DNA of 64,000 bases from Clostridiales bacterium (GTDB taxonomy: Bacteria > Bacillota > Clostridia > Lachnospirales > Lachnospiraceae), in assembly GCA_012520645.1 (NCBI GenBank), contig JAAYNV010000039.1, positions 57,696 to 121,695 on the forward strand. Direction: 5' to 3'. Positions 18,017-26,403 of the stretch are shown in pieces (position 1 is the first letter of the stretch; each line of letters begins with the position of its first letter). The notes beneath the pieces were generated by a model. The model did no database searches and was not told the DNA's origin. It worked only from the letters and a program-made list of their open reading frames with translations. Position numbers and translations under genes: made by a program.

Positions 18017-19138
18017 TCATTCTTTCATTTTATCACTTTGTCTGCCGGGGAGCAACCTGCCGGATACGCCGGTACGGCTTCTTCCGCCGGTCAGAATGCC
18101 AAAAATACGCGGAAACAGCTTTCTTACAAGAATTCCCGCACACAGAGCGCCCCCTCCTGCTATCAAAACCAGTCCAAAATACTGCACTAACTGCCCTGCC
18201 GTATTCTGCAATGGCAGCAGACTGCTCCATACCTTCCGGAGCATCGTCAGGAAGGGCTCATGAGCTGCATAGACAAAAAAGGAAAAATCCGCCAGATAGG
18301 CGAGACCCTGATAAAGCTTTCCCGGTGCCGCCAGCTTCCCGGATATTCTGAGCCAGAATACACATCCAAGTAAAATTCCCAGCTTATGAAGCACCATAAA
18401 TTCTCCGTCCCATATGACCTGTATCCACTCCACTGCCACACAGCCTATATAAGCCAGCGAAATATCAAATATGCTGATATGGTCAAATGAACTCACTTTT
18501 ACTTCATATTTTACCGCATAGGCACCAAGAAAGAAAAAGAGCGCCGCTTCACTGCTGAAAAAAAACAGTCTCCACTGCATGAACCACAGAACCCCAAGCA
18601 CCGTAACCGTTATCACCGGGCACCAATCCACTGCCTTTTTCCCTATTGGATAAAGAAGCGTCAGAAGGATCAGATCCCGAATAAACCAAAGCTGATATGC
18701 CGCAGGATACCCCTGATAATTCAGTCCCAGAAAGGCATCGACCCATTGATAAAGCGAATAATCTGCAATCCGGTTATTCTCATCCGTAAAAAATGCTGAT
18801 ACATACGGAGCCGTCTGTCCAACCCAGAACAAAAACAGCACAAGTCCATTCCAGAGCAGATAAGGCAGAAGCAAGGTCTTTGCTTTTCTTTTCAATACCT
18901 CTTTATAAGGGCGGGGCTTGATAAACAAAAGATAACCGGATATGAAAAAAAATAGCGGTACTGCTGTTCTTGCCAGTATCTCACTGAACAACAGACGGAT
19001 TGCACCAGAAAATGCAGTATTATCTACCTCACTCCCATTGTTATGAATAAAAATAACCAGAACGATCAATATAAAACGAAGTGCCGTAATCCGCTTGGAC
19101 TCCTCCTGCGTGATTACTCCATTTTTCTGCATTATCAT
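18017..19138 (-). CDS. acyltransferase-3 family membrane O-acyltransferase
   Basis: 373 aa with about ten TM helices. The first helix carries the family R and H (RFILIVLVIFIHNNG), followed by PLFFFISGYLLF. LWFIRDLILL further on is also typical. It should acylate a surface sugar. The start at 19138 overlaps the Wzx stop as ATGA, with AAGGGAAG as ribosome site, so it is made together with the flippase and probably decorates that polymer. The C-terminal 20 residues are basic and cytoplasmic. Confidence 0.88.
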   Translation of the reverse strand: MIMQKNGVITQEESKRITALRFILIVLVIFIHNNGSEVDNTAFSGAIRLLFSEILARTAVPLFFFISGYLLFIKPRPYKEVLKRKAKTLLLPYLLWNGLVLFLFWVGQTAPYVSAFFTDENNRIADYSLYQWVDAFLGLNYQGYPAAYQLWFIRDLILLTLLYPIGKKAVDWCPVITVTVLGVLWFMQWRLFFFSSEAALFFFLGAYAVKYEVKVSSFDHISIFDISLAYIGCVAVEWIQVIWDGEFMVLHKLGILLGCVFWLRISGKLAAPGKLYQGLAYLADFSFFVYAAHEPFLTMLRKVWSSLLPLQNTAGQLVQYFGLVLIAGGGALCAGILVRKLFPRIFGILTGGRSRTGVSGRLLPGRQSDKMKE

Positions 19139-20589
19139 CTTCCCTTTCTAAGACTTCGAATACGCTCCCATCCCTTTGCCAGATATTCCGGCATCAGTTT
19201 GTCGCCAAGCACCCAGACAGATAAAAAATAGATAATTCCACCCACACCGATCTGTACCGCCATCCCTTCCGGTCCATCGAACAGCTTTCCGACTGCCACA
19301 ACACAAAAGAGCATAGCTGTTGCCGACAGAAAATATCTGCCTGAAAAACATAAGATATCCCGTATCTTTAAAAACTCTCTTCCATAATAAAAAAATACGA
19401 AAAATATGACTGTCTCGGATAACACGGAAGAAATTGCTGCTCCCTGACTTCCCAGTCTCGGTATAAAGAACAAGTTCAGGATAAAATTGACCGCTGCTCC
19501 CATGACAATACCCTTATTGTATTCCTTCTGCATTCCTCTTGCAATCAGACACTGCAATCCGACAAAATCATCATACGCTATGATCAGGATCAAAAGGCTG
19601 AATATCTGCAAAAGCCGTATACTCGGCAGAAACTCCTCTCCAAGAAACCATGGCACCAGCTTATCCGCTACTCCCATCAATCCGAAGGAAAGCGGAAAAG
19701 AAATCAGTGCCACAAACTGTAGCAATCGGTTTATCATTCCTTTGATCTCATCTACTTTTTCCTCCCGGAACAAATAGGTGATCCTCGGAAGCAAAACCGC
19801 ACTGAGCGCCAATACAGCCTGAAGGATCGTCTGCTGAATCTTATGCGCCTGTTCATAATATCCGTTTTCCGCTTCCGATTTCGTAATCCATCCTATCATA
19901 TTTTTATCCATAATGGAATAGACCGATGCCGCCACTACCGGAAGAAAAAAGACCAGACTTTGCTTGGTATGGCGGAATATCCGCAATTCCTTGAAAGGAA
20001 CTTTCACCAGATATCTGGGCATATAACCCCATAGGGCAATATTCCCAAGTATTGTTGAGATATGAAGAATTGCCGCATATTTATAAATATCTGCCGGATT
20101 CTTTACAAAGAGAATAATCAAAACTACTCCTGCAATCTTAATAGAACAGCTTCGAAAAGCCGTCTTTTTAAACTCTTCAAGTCCCTGCAGAAACCATGCC
20201 GTATCCGTCACGGAAGCAAGAAAATACAAGCCGAGCACCAGATACAGCTTCCAGTACCGGCTGTGCATCCCGAGGGTAATCCAGAACACAACAAAAGAGC
20301 CTGTCGTCATAATCGTCTTGAACAACACAAGCTCCCAAAATAATCTGCTGATTTCCTTTTTATCTTCTCTGGCACCCGCCACCTGAATCTTACCAAATTC
20401 ATTGACGCCAAGATTGCCGAACATTACAAAATAGGTTGCCATGGAGTAAGTATAGCTGTAAGCTCCTACTCCATCAGCACCAAGCACACGTGACACATAA
20501 GGCGTCGTAATTAACGGCACCATAAGCGCAACCAACTGATAAATCAGATTATAAATATAATTTTTTCTGACACTGATTTTCTTTCCCAT
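19135..20589 (-). CDS. wzx: Wzx-type oligosaccharide flippase
   Basis: 484 aa, about 12-14 TM helices, the usual size for a MATE/MVF-fold flippase of the polysaccharide export family. The N-terminus (NYIYNLIYQLVALMVPLITTPYVSRVLG) and GAYSYTYS are the standard opening. It moves undecaprenyl-diphosphate-linked repeat units from inside to outside for Wzy-dependent polymerisation. No recognisable Wzy lies in the window; unnamed polytopic proteins nearby (9964, 43042) could fill that role, but nothing in them proves it. It directly follows the GT4 gene ending at 20590 with no gap. Confidence 0.93.
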   Translation of the reverse strand: MGKKISVRKNYIYNLIYQLVALMVPLITTPYVSRVLGADGVGAYSYTYSMATYFVMFGNLGVNEFGKIQVAGAREDKKEISRLFWELVLFKTIMTTGSFVVFWITLGMHSRYWKLYLVLGLYFLASVTDTAWFLQGLEEFKKTAFRSCSIKIAGVVLIILFVKNPADIYKYAAILHISTILGNIALWGYMPRYLVKVPFKELRIFRHTKQSLVFFLPVVAASVYSIMDKNMIGWITKSEAENGYYEQAHKIQQTILQAVLALSAVLLPRITYLFREEKVDEIKGMINRLLQFVALISFPLSFGLMGVADKLVPWFLGEEFLPSIRLLQIFSLLILIIAYDDFVGLQCLIARGMQKEYNKGIVMGAAVNFILNLFFIPRLGSQGAAISSVLSETVIFFVFFYYGREFLKIRDILCFSGRYFLSATAMLFCVVAVGKLFDGPEGMAVQIGVGGIIYFLSVWVLGDKLMPEYLAKGWERIRSLRKGR

Positions 20590-21792
20590 TTATCTGCCTA
20601 TTTTCCCGCTCTTATAACCTTCCCGCTTCCGATTATCACAAAGCCTCTCCTGCTCCAGCCGAAATAACAGCTCTTTAAAATTCTCTGCCGATTTTGCAAA
20701 TGTCCAGTCCTGAATCATCTCCCACGAATGCTCTCCCCACTCCTTTTTGTGCAGAATGCACTCCTCCACACGCTCTGCCAGTTCCTCCGGCTTCAGACTC
20801 TGTATCACATATCCGTTAAAACCGTCACGGATCAAATCCATTCCTGCCCCACAGTAAGTTGTACAGATTACCGGAAGATGCGCAGCCATAGCCTCATTGA
20901 TGACAAGTCCCCATGGATCATAGACAGACGGCAATACCAGACAATCCGCCGCATAATAGACTTCAAACAATTCTTCCTGCTTCTTAATAAATCCGGTAAT
21001 ACAGAGTTTTACGCCAAGCTCTTCTGCCAGCTTCTCATATTCTGCCCGCATCTCACCATCACCGGCAATCAGCACCGTATAAGCTTCCTTATCCGCAAGT
21101 GCTGCCACAGCACGAATCAACAACTCTACATTTTTGATTTTCACAAGCCTGCCACTATACATGACAATATGTTCACCGGATGCAATTCCATATCGGTTTT
21201 GAATTTTCTCACGAAGACTATCCCTGTTTGTCCAATGAGCCGCAATTTTTTCCACATCTACTGTCAGACACTGATTGATGATACGCTCTGCCGGATATTG
21301 AAAACGTTTTGTATAGTATTCCCGGCAAACTGTCCCATTTCCCCATATATAACTCGTATTTTTCAGAACCCATTTCTTTTGATGAAACTTCAGTCCATTC
21401 TCTTTCTCATAAATACGGTGTGGTTCAAAGCCATCCATCAACAGTACGAAGGGTTTATGATACCGTTTACATAAACCGACAAGCACATTGTCTGAAATCG
21501 TGTAATAGCTTCCGCTTATAACAATATCGCTTTTCCGTACAATGTCTGCAAGCCCCTTATGCAGCTGAAGCTTCCAGTGAATTCTCCCATCAAACGGTGG
21601 AATCATATTCAGCCACTTCTCTTCCACATCATTACCGATCTTTTCAATATTCCATTGTCTCGTTTTCTTTTCATAATAACAAACCTGTATTGTAATTCCA
21701 TCTATTTTAGACAGTTCTCTGATCTGTAGCGTCCTATAAGGAGCCGTCGCATTTGTAAAGAAGGTAATTTTCTTCCGTTTCACAAAATTCAT
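20590..21792 (-). CDS. GT4-family glycosyltransferase
   Basis: 400 aa from the ATG at 21792 (GGGGGA just upstream, one base after the previous stop); the longer frame to 21837 overlaps the acetyltransferase gene and lacks a site. N-terminal FFTNATAPYR, then a GT-B C-terminal domain with VMYSGRLVKIKNVELLIRA, IAGDG and SVYDPWGLVINEAMA, the E-x7-E donor site of GT4. It transfers one sugar in assembly of the unit exported by Wzx. Donor unknown. Confidence 0.9.
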   Translation of the reverse strand: MNFVKRKKITFFTNATAPYRTLQIRELSKIDGITIQVCYYEKKTRQWNIEKIGNDVEEKWLNMIPPFDGRIHWKLQLHKGLADIVRKSDIVISGSYYTISDNVLVGLCKRYHKPFVLLMDGFEPHRIYEKENGLKFHQKKWVLKNTSYIWGNGTVCREYYTKRFQYPAERIINQCLTVDVEKIAAHWTNRDSLREKIQNRYGIASGEHIVMYSGRLVKIKNVELLIRAVAALADKEAYTVLIAGDGEMRAEYEKLAEELGVKLCITGFIKKQEELFEVYYAADCLVLPSVYDPWGLVINEAMAAHLPVICTTYCGAGMDLIRDGFNGYVIQSLKPEELAERVEECILHKKEWGEHSWEMIQDWTFAKSAENFKELLFRLEQERLCDNRKREGYKSGKIGR

Positions 21793-21793
21793 T

Positions 21794-22351
21794 TCATTCC
21801 CCCAATTTCCGGATGACTCTTGCCGGATTGCCCGCAATCACACAACGCGCATCAAATTTCCCGCTCACAACAGCTCCTGCTCCGACCACACAGCCGTCCC
21901 CAAGTTCCGTTCCCTTTAAAATCAATGCGTTACATCCAATAAAACAGTCTTTTCCGATTTTGACTGGCTTTGTCCCGATCCGCTCTTTTATATCCTGTCT
22001 TCTGGCTTCCTCCTCAAGCGGATGAAAATCATTATCAAGAATCTTTACGTTTCCCCCGATATTGGTATCATCTCCAATTTCAACAGACTCTCTGGCATAG
22101 ATTGTAGCGCCGCTGATACCTACCCTGTCTCCTATGATAATACAGGCTTTTTCTGTACGTGTTACAATAATCGTACGCTGATACAGCCCCACCAGATTGG
22201 ACAGAAACGAACTTTTAATGATGACATTCTCTCCCAATTCCATCTGAGCACCTTTTTTATTGAAGATAACCGGCATTCCTTTCAGTTTCAGACCAGTTCC
22301 ATATTTTATTCCCATAACGCGCATTATTATTTTATACCATGCACAATCCAT
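21794..22351 (-). CDS. left-handed beta-helix (hexapeptide) acetyltransferase
   Basis: 185 aa from the ATG at 22351 (AGGAG six bases upstream); a GTG at 22393 overlapping the previous gene is possible but weaker. Repeated [LIV]-G-x4 hexapeptides (IIIGDRVGISGATIYA, VEIGDDTNIGG) form the LbH fold. DNDFHP supplies the catalytic His seen in WcaF/maltose acetyltransferase relatives, and the C-terminal IAGNPARVIRKLG cap is standard. It should acetylate a sugar OH or NH2 with acetyl-CoA in the cytoplasm. It lies between two GT4 genes. Confidence 0.9.
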   Translation of the reverse strand: MDCAWYKIIMRVMGIKYGTGLKLKGMPVIFNKKGAQMELGENVIIKSSFLSNLVGLYQRTIIVTRTEKACIIIGDRVGISGATIYARESVEIGDDTNIGGNVKILDNDFHPLEEEARRQDIKERIGTKPVKIGKDCFIGCNALILKGTELGDGCVVGAGAVVSGKFDARCVIAGNPARVIRKLGE

Positions 22352-22367
22352 CTTATCTCCTGCCTTA

Positions 22368-23540
22368 TCAAATGCTGTTTCTTTGAATATCACTCCATAT
22401 TCTTGTAAACGCCTTAAAGTTTACCTGTGGAGTATATTTACGCTCATATTCCCTTAAACATGCGTCACTCATTTCCGGCTTCAGCTCATTTAGCTTATCC
22501 GACAGACTTTCCAACGCCACATCCACATGCAGCCCGGTTTTTCCTTCCTCAATCATTTCTTCCACATTGCCAAGCTCTGTTCCGATTACCGGAGTTCCTA
22601 CAGAGAAACTCTCAACGATCGTCATAGGCTGTCCCTCATACCACTGTGTCGGGAAAATCAACGCTCTGGCATTTCCGATCAGCTTCATGATTTCATCATG
22701 GGAAAGCTGCCCCTTCAGTTCCACCTGTTCCATCCGGTTTTCCGCACAGAACTCTCTGCACCATGACTCCTCCGGTCCGGTACCACATACAACTAAACGC
22801 TCCTGTATGTTTCTCCATCGCTTTAACAACAGCCTGATACCTTTCAGGGAATCCAGTCTTCCTACATAGATAAAATAATTCTCCCTTTCTCCATACGGCT
22901 TGTATGCTTTAACAGGTGCCGTAAAATTCGGTTTCACATACATTTTTGCTGCATGGAATAAAGTATTTCCATGCTTTTTTGCCTCTAAAAGTTTCCTTCT
23001 GTTAAAATCCGTCAGGCAAATATAATTAATTTTCCGATAAATTCCTGACTTTCGATGAATCCAAAGTACACAGGCACTGACAAAGGACTGTATTCTGCTT
23101 GCCCGGTAGCATTTGTGCATCACCGCACACCCAAGCCCCTTTTCCAGGCAATCGGTACAAATCCCCTTCTTACGGTAAAGTGTTGCCGCCGGACAGATCA
23201 GTCTATAATTGTGCACCGTCTGAATCACCGGTACATGCTCCTTTTCTGCCGCATAATAAACCGCAGGACTGATCAGACTCAGGGTGTTATGCACATGCAC
23301 CATCTCAATGTGATTGTCCCGTAGTATCCTGCGGATTTCCTGATAGGTTTTTAACGAAAAAATACTGGTTATTGGCAGACACAGCTTCTGTAATATGGAA
23401 AAATCCTTAATCTCACTGTTATTCCGCGTATAAAGCCAGACCTTACAGCCGTTTGCCTCAAGCAATTCCTTTTCATTTTTGACAACGGTATCTTCTCCGC
23501 CCGGAATCTGATAATAGTTGTGTACTAACAGAATGTTCAT
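22368..23540 (-). CDS. GT4-family glycosyltransferase with Cys-rich insert
   Basis: 390 aa. It opens MNILLVHNYYQIPGGED, typical of GT4. HVHNTLSLISP follows, then an insert with CTDCLEKGLGC and a further Cys (four cysteines in about 20 residues, possible structural metal site). The C-terminal domain has YVGRLDSLKGIRLLL, FPTQWYEGQPMTIVES and a conserved E. It works at the cytoplasmic face on the lipid-linked glycan. It is the last glycan gene before the accessory trio at 23574-25620, from which it is separated by 33 bp. Confidence 0.9.
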   Translation of the reverse strand: MNILLVHNYYQIPGGEDTVVKNEKELLEANGCKVWLYTRNNSEIKDFSILQKLCLPITSIFSLKTYQEIRRILRDNHIEMVHVHNTLSLISPAVYYAAEKEHVPVIQTVHNYRLICPAATLYRKKGICTDCLEKGLGCAVMHKCYRASRIQSFVSACVLWIHRKSGIYRKINYICLTDFNRRKLLEAKKHGNTLFHAAKMYVKPNFTAPVKAYKPYGERENYFIYVGRLDSLKGIRLLLKRWRNIQERLVVCGTGPEESWCREFCAENRMEQVELKGQLSHDEIMKLIGNARALIFPTQWYEGQPMTIVESFSVGTPVIGTELGNVEEMIEEGKTGLHVDVALESLSDKLNELKPEMSDACLREYERKYTPQVNFKAFTRIWSDIQRNSI

Positions 23541-23573
23541 ATATCTTTCTAACTCCGATTTTATATGGGAACT

Positions 23574-23957
23574 CTATAAATACCGATAGGACTGCGGTGC
23601 AGTTCTGATTCCATATTGTATCAGTTCTCTGGGTTCTTCAAAGACTGATACATTACAAAGTGCATAAGCTACTGCCGTCTTTTTCCCCTTAAAGTATAAA
23701 TCAAAGTCCTCTTTTTCCACACCGGCCATCGCTTTCGTCTTTTTCCAGATGACTTCCGGAGTGTCCTGTAACACTTCGGAAATATCTGCTTCTCCTACGA
23801 CTGCCTTTACCGGACTGGTTGCATAAATTATTATATGGTTAATGTTTTCCCTACATCTTGTCTTTCTATACTCAAACTGTTTTTCCCCTGCCAATATCTT
23901 TCTGGCATATTCTGCCTTAATTGACAGGAGCATTGCCTTTTGATCTATTGTCTTCAA
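23574..23957 (-). CDS. ASCH-domain (PUA-like fold) protein
   Basis: 127 aa from TTG at 23957, picked because GGAGAAG lies just upstream; ATG 23933 is the next option, and the frame extends to 24164 only by running through the hairpin and into the GNAT gene. The body, AMLLSIKAEYARKILAGEKQ then IIIYATSPVKAVVGEADI, is the ASCH signature. ASCH proteins bind or edit RNA or nucleosides; E. coli YqfB of this fold hydrolyses N4-acetylcytidine. It is preceded by a GNAT gene and is unlike anything needed for glycan synthesis. Its role here is unknown. Confidence 0.8.
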   Translation of the reverse strand: MKTIDQKAMLLSIKAEYARKILAGEKQFEYRKTRCRENINHIIIYATSPVKAVVGEADISEVLQDTPEVIWKKTKAMAGVEKEDFDLYFKGKKTAVAYALCNVSVFEEPRELIQYGIRTAPQSYRYL

Positions 23958-23986
23958 AGTAACTTCTCCATTTTGGTTACATACCG

Positions 23987-24023
23987 CAGAAATGGATAAC
24001 AACATAATTGTTATCCATTTCTG
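23987..24023 (-). promoter_or_regulatory. 16-bp perfect hairpin between GNAT and ASCH genes
   Basis: Arms 23987-24002 and 24008-24023 are perfectly complementary, with a 5-base loop. It falls after the GNAT stop (24035) and before the ASCH start. There is no T run on the exit side, so it is not a standard intrinsic terminator. It could be an RNA-processing or stability element that sets the relative dose of the two proteins, or a binding site for the ASCH protein. The function is speculative; the structure is plain in the sequence. Confidence 0.6.
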
Positions 24024-24034
24024 ACTGATACCCT

Positions 24035-24640
24035 TTACAAATACTCCTGTATCACATACCTCATAATATCCTGTCGTTCTATTGGCTGACAGGCTCTGAT
24101 CCGTTCCTGAAAAAACTTTTCCATTGATATAATTTGAAGCTTGTTGATCCAGAAATTTCGGCATGGCAGTTCACCGTGAAAAACCATTTCTGTTCGGAAT
24201 AAATGATAGTAATTCTTACGCTCTTCTGCCGGGCCAAATCCATAATACTGAAACAGCTTTTCAAATTGTGCCTGATTACTTCGTGATACCGTAAAGAACG
24301 GCTCATCTGTTTCCAGATAAGCAAAACTCTGTTCCATCAACAACTTGCCGATTCCAACATTCCGAAACCTTTTTGCTACTTTCAGAGTACACAGCTTTTT
24401 CTCCTCGGAACCATTTTTCAGGATACTGATTCCCACCATTTCCTGTCCCCAGAAAGCAACGATAATTTCTCTATCCCTCTTCAGCTGCTCTCCTTCAAAC
24501 AAACCATAATACCACTTGGAAAAGAGTGGATAATCCCTGGTCAAAGAATATAAAAAGCCATAGATCTTATCCCGGTATACATGCCGAAATATAACATCTG
24601 ATTTTGAATAATAAACAAAACTTATATTCTTATTATCCAT
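24035..24640 (-). CDS. GNAT-family N-acetyltransferase
   Basis: 201 aa. The acetyl-CoA motif is seen as LKVAKRFRNVGIGKLLME (Q/R-x-x-G-x-G form). VGISIL precedes it on the usual strand, and FYV-type motif B elements follow (LFQYYGF). The substrate is not evident. GAGGAGG eight bases before the ATG at 24640 gives a strong ribosome site, similar to the upstream gene of the trio and stronger than most glycan genes here. The last 35 residues are beyond the GNAT core and look soluble. Confidence 0.85.
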   Translation of the reverse strand: MDNKNISFVYYSKSDVIFRHVYRDKIYGFLYSLTRDYPLFSKWYYGLFEGEQLKRDREIIVAFWGQEMVGISILKNGSEEKKLCTLKVAKRFRNVGIGKLLMEQSFAYLETDEPFFTVSRSNQAQFEKLFQYYGFGPAEERKNYYHLFRTEMVFHGELPCRNFWINKLQIISMEKFFQERIRACQPIERQDIMRYVIQEYL

Positions 24641-24681
24641 ATCGACTTCCTCCTCTTCCCTTTATAAATATATGATGCCTT

Positions 24682-25620
24682 TTAAAACAATTGACAAATT
24701 GCTTCCGTAAGCAAATTGAAAATAATAGATAAAGCACCCAAAGCCAGCAAATACGTACAAATCGTCCCCCAGGAGCATATATTCTCCCGAAATTTCACAT
24801 ATATAATCGCATTGTCTACATACTCCCCTGCTTTCGGCTTCCTTTTCCAGTGATTCGCCACCATCAGTGGTTTGGACATATTGTTAAAATACTGTCCCCA
24901 GATATCCGTTTCCAATGCTCTTTCTGTGTGCGCTTCTGCCGAATCCACATTGACATCTGCCCTCGTCACAAGCAAAAAATGCAGCTTACTTAGCTTCACC
25001 GGAACATTTTCCTTATCGTTAATCAGCTCCAGCAAGGACTGATTCAGACTTTTATAGTCATTAAACCGAAAATCAATAAAGCTCTGCCTTACGACAGTAC
25101 TCAATAAAACAGCATCCTTTTGCTTGATATTTACCTTGATATTTTCCAGAACCCGGTCTGTAATTCTGAACCGATAGTATATATCTGCATTTTGCACCTT
25201 TTCGGGCAAATTGCCCGGAATAATCTTTAAAATCGTCCCATCATAATCAAACGAAAGATCGATATCATGTGCAACATCCAGACTGTAGATATAAAAAGCG
25301 GTATGCTCTTCCTTCTGTACCTCCGAATACTTAGGTATATTGATATTCTTGACTTCAAAGTTTTCATTAAACAGAGCGTTTAAGACTTCTTTCTTATTGG
25401 AGAGTATCTCCCCCAGATCCTGTATAACACATTCCGGCAATGTATATGGAATATATAGATATATGGCACTCAACTCATCCACATTTTTTACCTTGAGTCC
25501 AAAATCCAGCATCGGCTTGTCTTTCCGATTATAATCAATAAAAAAATTGACATGAACTTCGGTCTCTGCCTTCTGTATGTTCATGTCCCTCTTTTGAGCC
25601 CATATTGCCAAACTCCCCAT
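24682..25620 (-). CDS. unknown protein with C-terminal TM anchor
   Basis: 312 aa from the ATG at 25620, with a perfect AGGAGG seven bases upstream; the longer frame to 25659 is therefore rejected. No family recognised. It starts with a soluble domain of about 280 residues rich in alternating beta patterns (VHVNFFIDYNRKDKPMLDFGLKV resembles a beta-sandwich strand pair) and ends in a single TM (about 288-308) with a very short tail, so the bulk is probably cytoplasmic. It has its own promoter (25646-25675) and heads the trio with GNAT and ASCH genes. A membrane-tethered sensor or effector is possible but unproven. Confidence 0.65.
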   Translation of the reverse strand: MGSLAIWAQKRDMNIQKAETEVHVNFFIDYNRKDKPMLDFGLKVKNVDELSAIYLYIPYTLPECVIQDLGEILSNKKEVLNALFNENFEVKNINIPKYSEVQKEEHTAFYIYSLDVAHDIDLSFDYDGTILKIIPGNLPEKVQNADIYYRFRITDRVLENIKVNIKQKDAVLLSTVVRQSFIDFRFNDYKSLNQSLLELINDKENVPVKLSKLHFLLVTRADVNVDSAEAHTERALETDIWGQYFNNMSKPLMVANHWKRKPKAGEYVDNAIIYVKFRENICSWGTICTYLLALGALSIIFNLLTEAICQLF

Positions 25621-25645
25621 CCGGTTTCCTCCTATGTATGGATTC

Positions 25646-25675
25646 AGTATATCATTCATCCACTCGGCTTGTCAA
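25646..25675 (-). promoter_or_regulatory. internal promoter for the accessory trio
   Basis: On the minus strand, -35 TTGACA (25670-25675) overlaps the stop codon of the previous gene. An 18 bp spacer leads to -10 TATACT (25646-25651). Transcription would begin near 25639, about 19 bases before the ATG, followed at once by AGGAGG (25628-25633). This gives the trio expression independent of the long glycan transcript. Confidence 0.7.
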
Positions 25676-26403
25676 TTGCGCCCGACAACCGGTCTGTACC
25701 ACTGAAAGCAGCTCAGAATATCCTTAATGCGGCATTTCCATTCCTTATAGGTGTAGACCGCCCCTGTGGAACCGGAAATCCCCCGTATTCTCGGATACAA
25801 CGGCATGTTGAACACTTTGATTCCCTTTTCTTTCATGATATTGGTATAGACATGCTCCAGGAAATATCCGTTTTCATCATCCACACGAAAGTATTCCTTC
25901 AAAAAACACTCTCGAAAAAGAGATACCGGCATGCCATAGAAACGGGTATCCGCCATATTTCTTCTGGTCCGGTTCGGTATATTAAAATAGCATCTGTCCG
26001 TCTTCATTTTCCGCACCGTCTGGCGCAGCTTGTCCACCACCAGCCTTCCGGTCAGCTTCACCAGAAAATCCGCCTCTTTTACCAGACGGCTGTGGTGCAT
26101 CACATACTCCATGATCTCGCCTTCTCCATAGCCCTTTCCCTGTCTGGCCACCGCCTGCGCATCCCCTGCAAAGTTTAGCAGCTCCAGTTCCACGCCATGT
26201 TCTCCGGCCAACTTTGTAAGCGGCTGAAAAGCAGCCAGTTCCACCTCCGTATTGTCGCAGAATACAATTCGGGAAAAGGCTCCGGAAAGAATCGTCTGTT
26301 CCAATGCGGCATAATATTGCTCCAGACGATCCTTGGCACTTCTCTCTTCCAGCTTCCGTATATCCCCTCCCGGTTGTACTGCCGCCGTAATGATCAATAA
26401 CAT
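25672..26403 (-). CDS. putative glycosyltransferase-like protein (KLTGR motif)
   Basis: 243 aa, soluble. It opens with a beta strand (LLIITAAVQP) and RIVFCDNTE, and contains GKGYGEGEIMEYV followed by FLVKLTGRLVV. This pattern recurs in uncharacterised sugar transferases of surface-glycan loci. A RFYGMPVSLFRECFL stretch and FLEHVYTNI follow. I cannot assign a CAZy family. It is directly adjacent to the GT gene ending at 26404, with AGAGGA just before its ATG. Its stop is embedded in the internal promoter. Confidence 0.6.
   Translation of the reverse strand: MLLIITAAVQPGGDIRKLEERSAKDRLEQYYAALEQTILSGAFSRIVFCDNTEVELAAFQPLTKLAGEHGVELELLNFAGDAQAVARQGKGYGEGEIMEYVMHHSRLVKEADFLVKLTGRLVVDKLRQTVRKMKTDRCYFNIPNRTRRNMADTRFYGMPVSLFRECFLKEYFRVDDENGYFLEHVYTNIMKEKGIKVFNMPLYPRIRGISGSTGAVYTYKEWKCRIKDILSCFQWYRPVVGRN

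Noticed and set aside
20728..21474. Plus-strand open frame of 248 codons
   Set aside because: Antisense to a GT4 gene with intact donor motifs.
23958..24164. N-terminal extension of the ASCH gene
   Set aside because: It would cross the 16-bp hairpin and overlap the GNAT gene by 130 bp; the ASCH domain and a ribosome site begin at 23957.
25552..26178. Plus-strand open frame of 208 codons
   Set aside because: Antisense across two genes and the internal promoter; His-rich, low-information translation.
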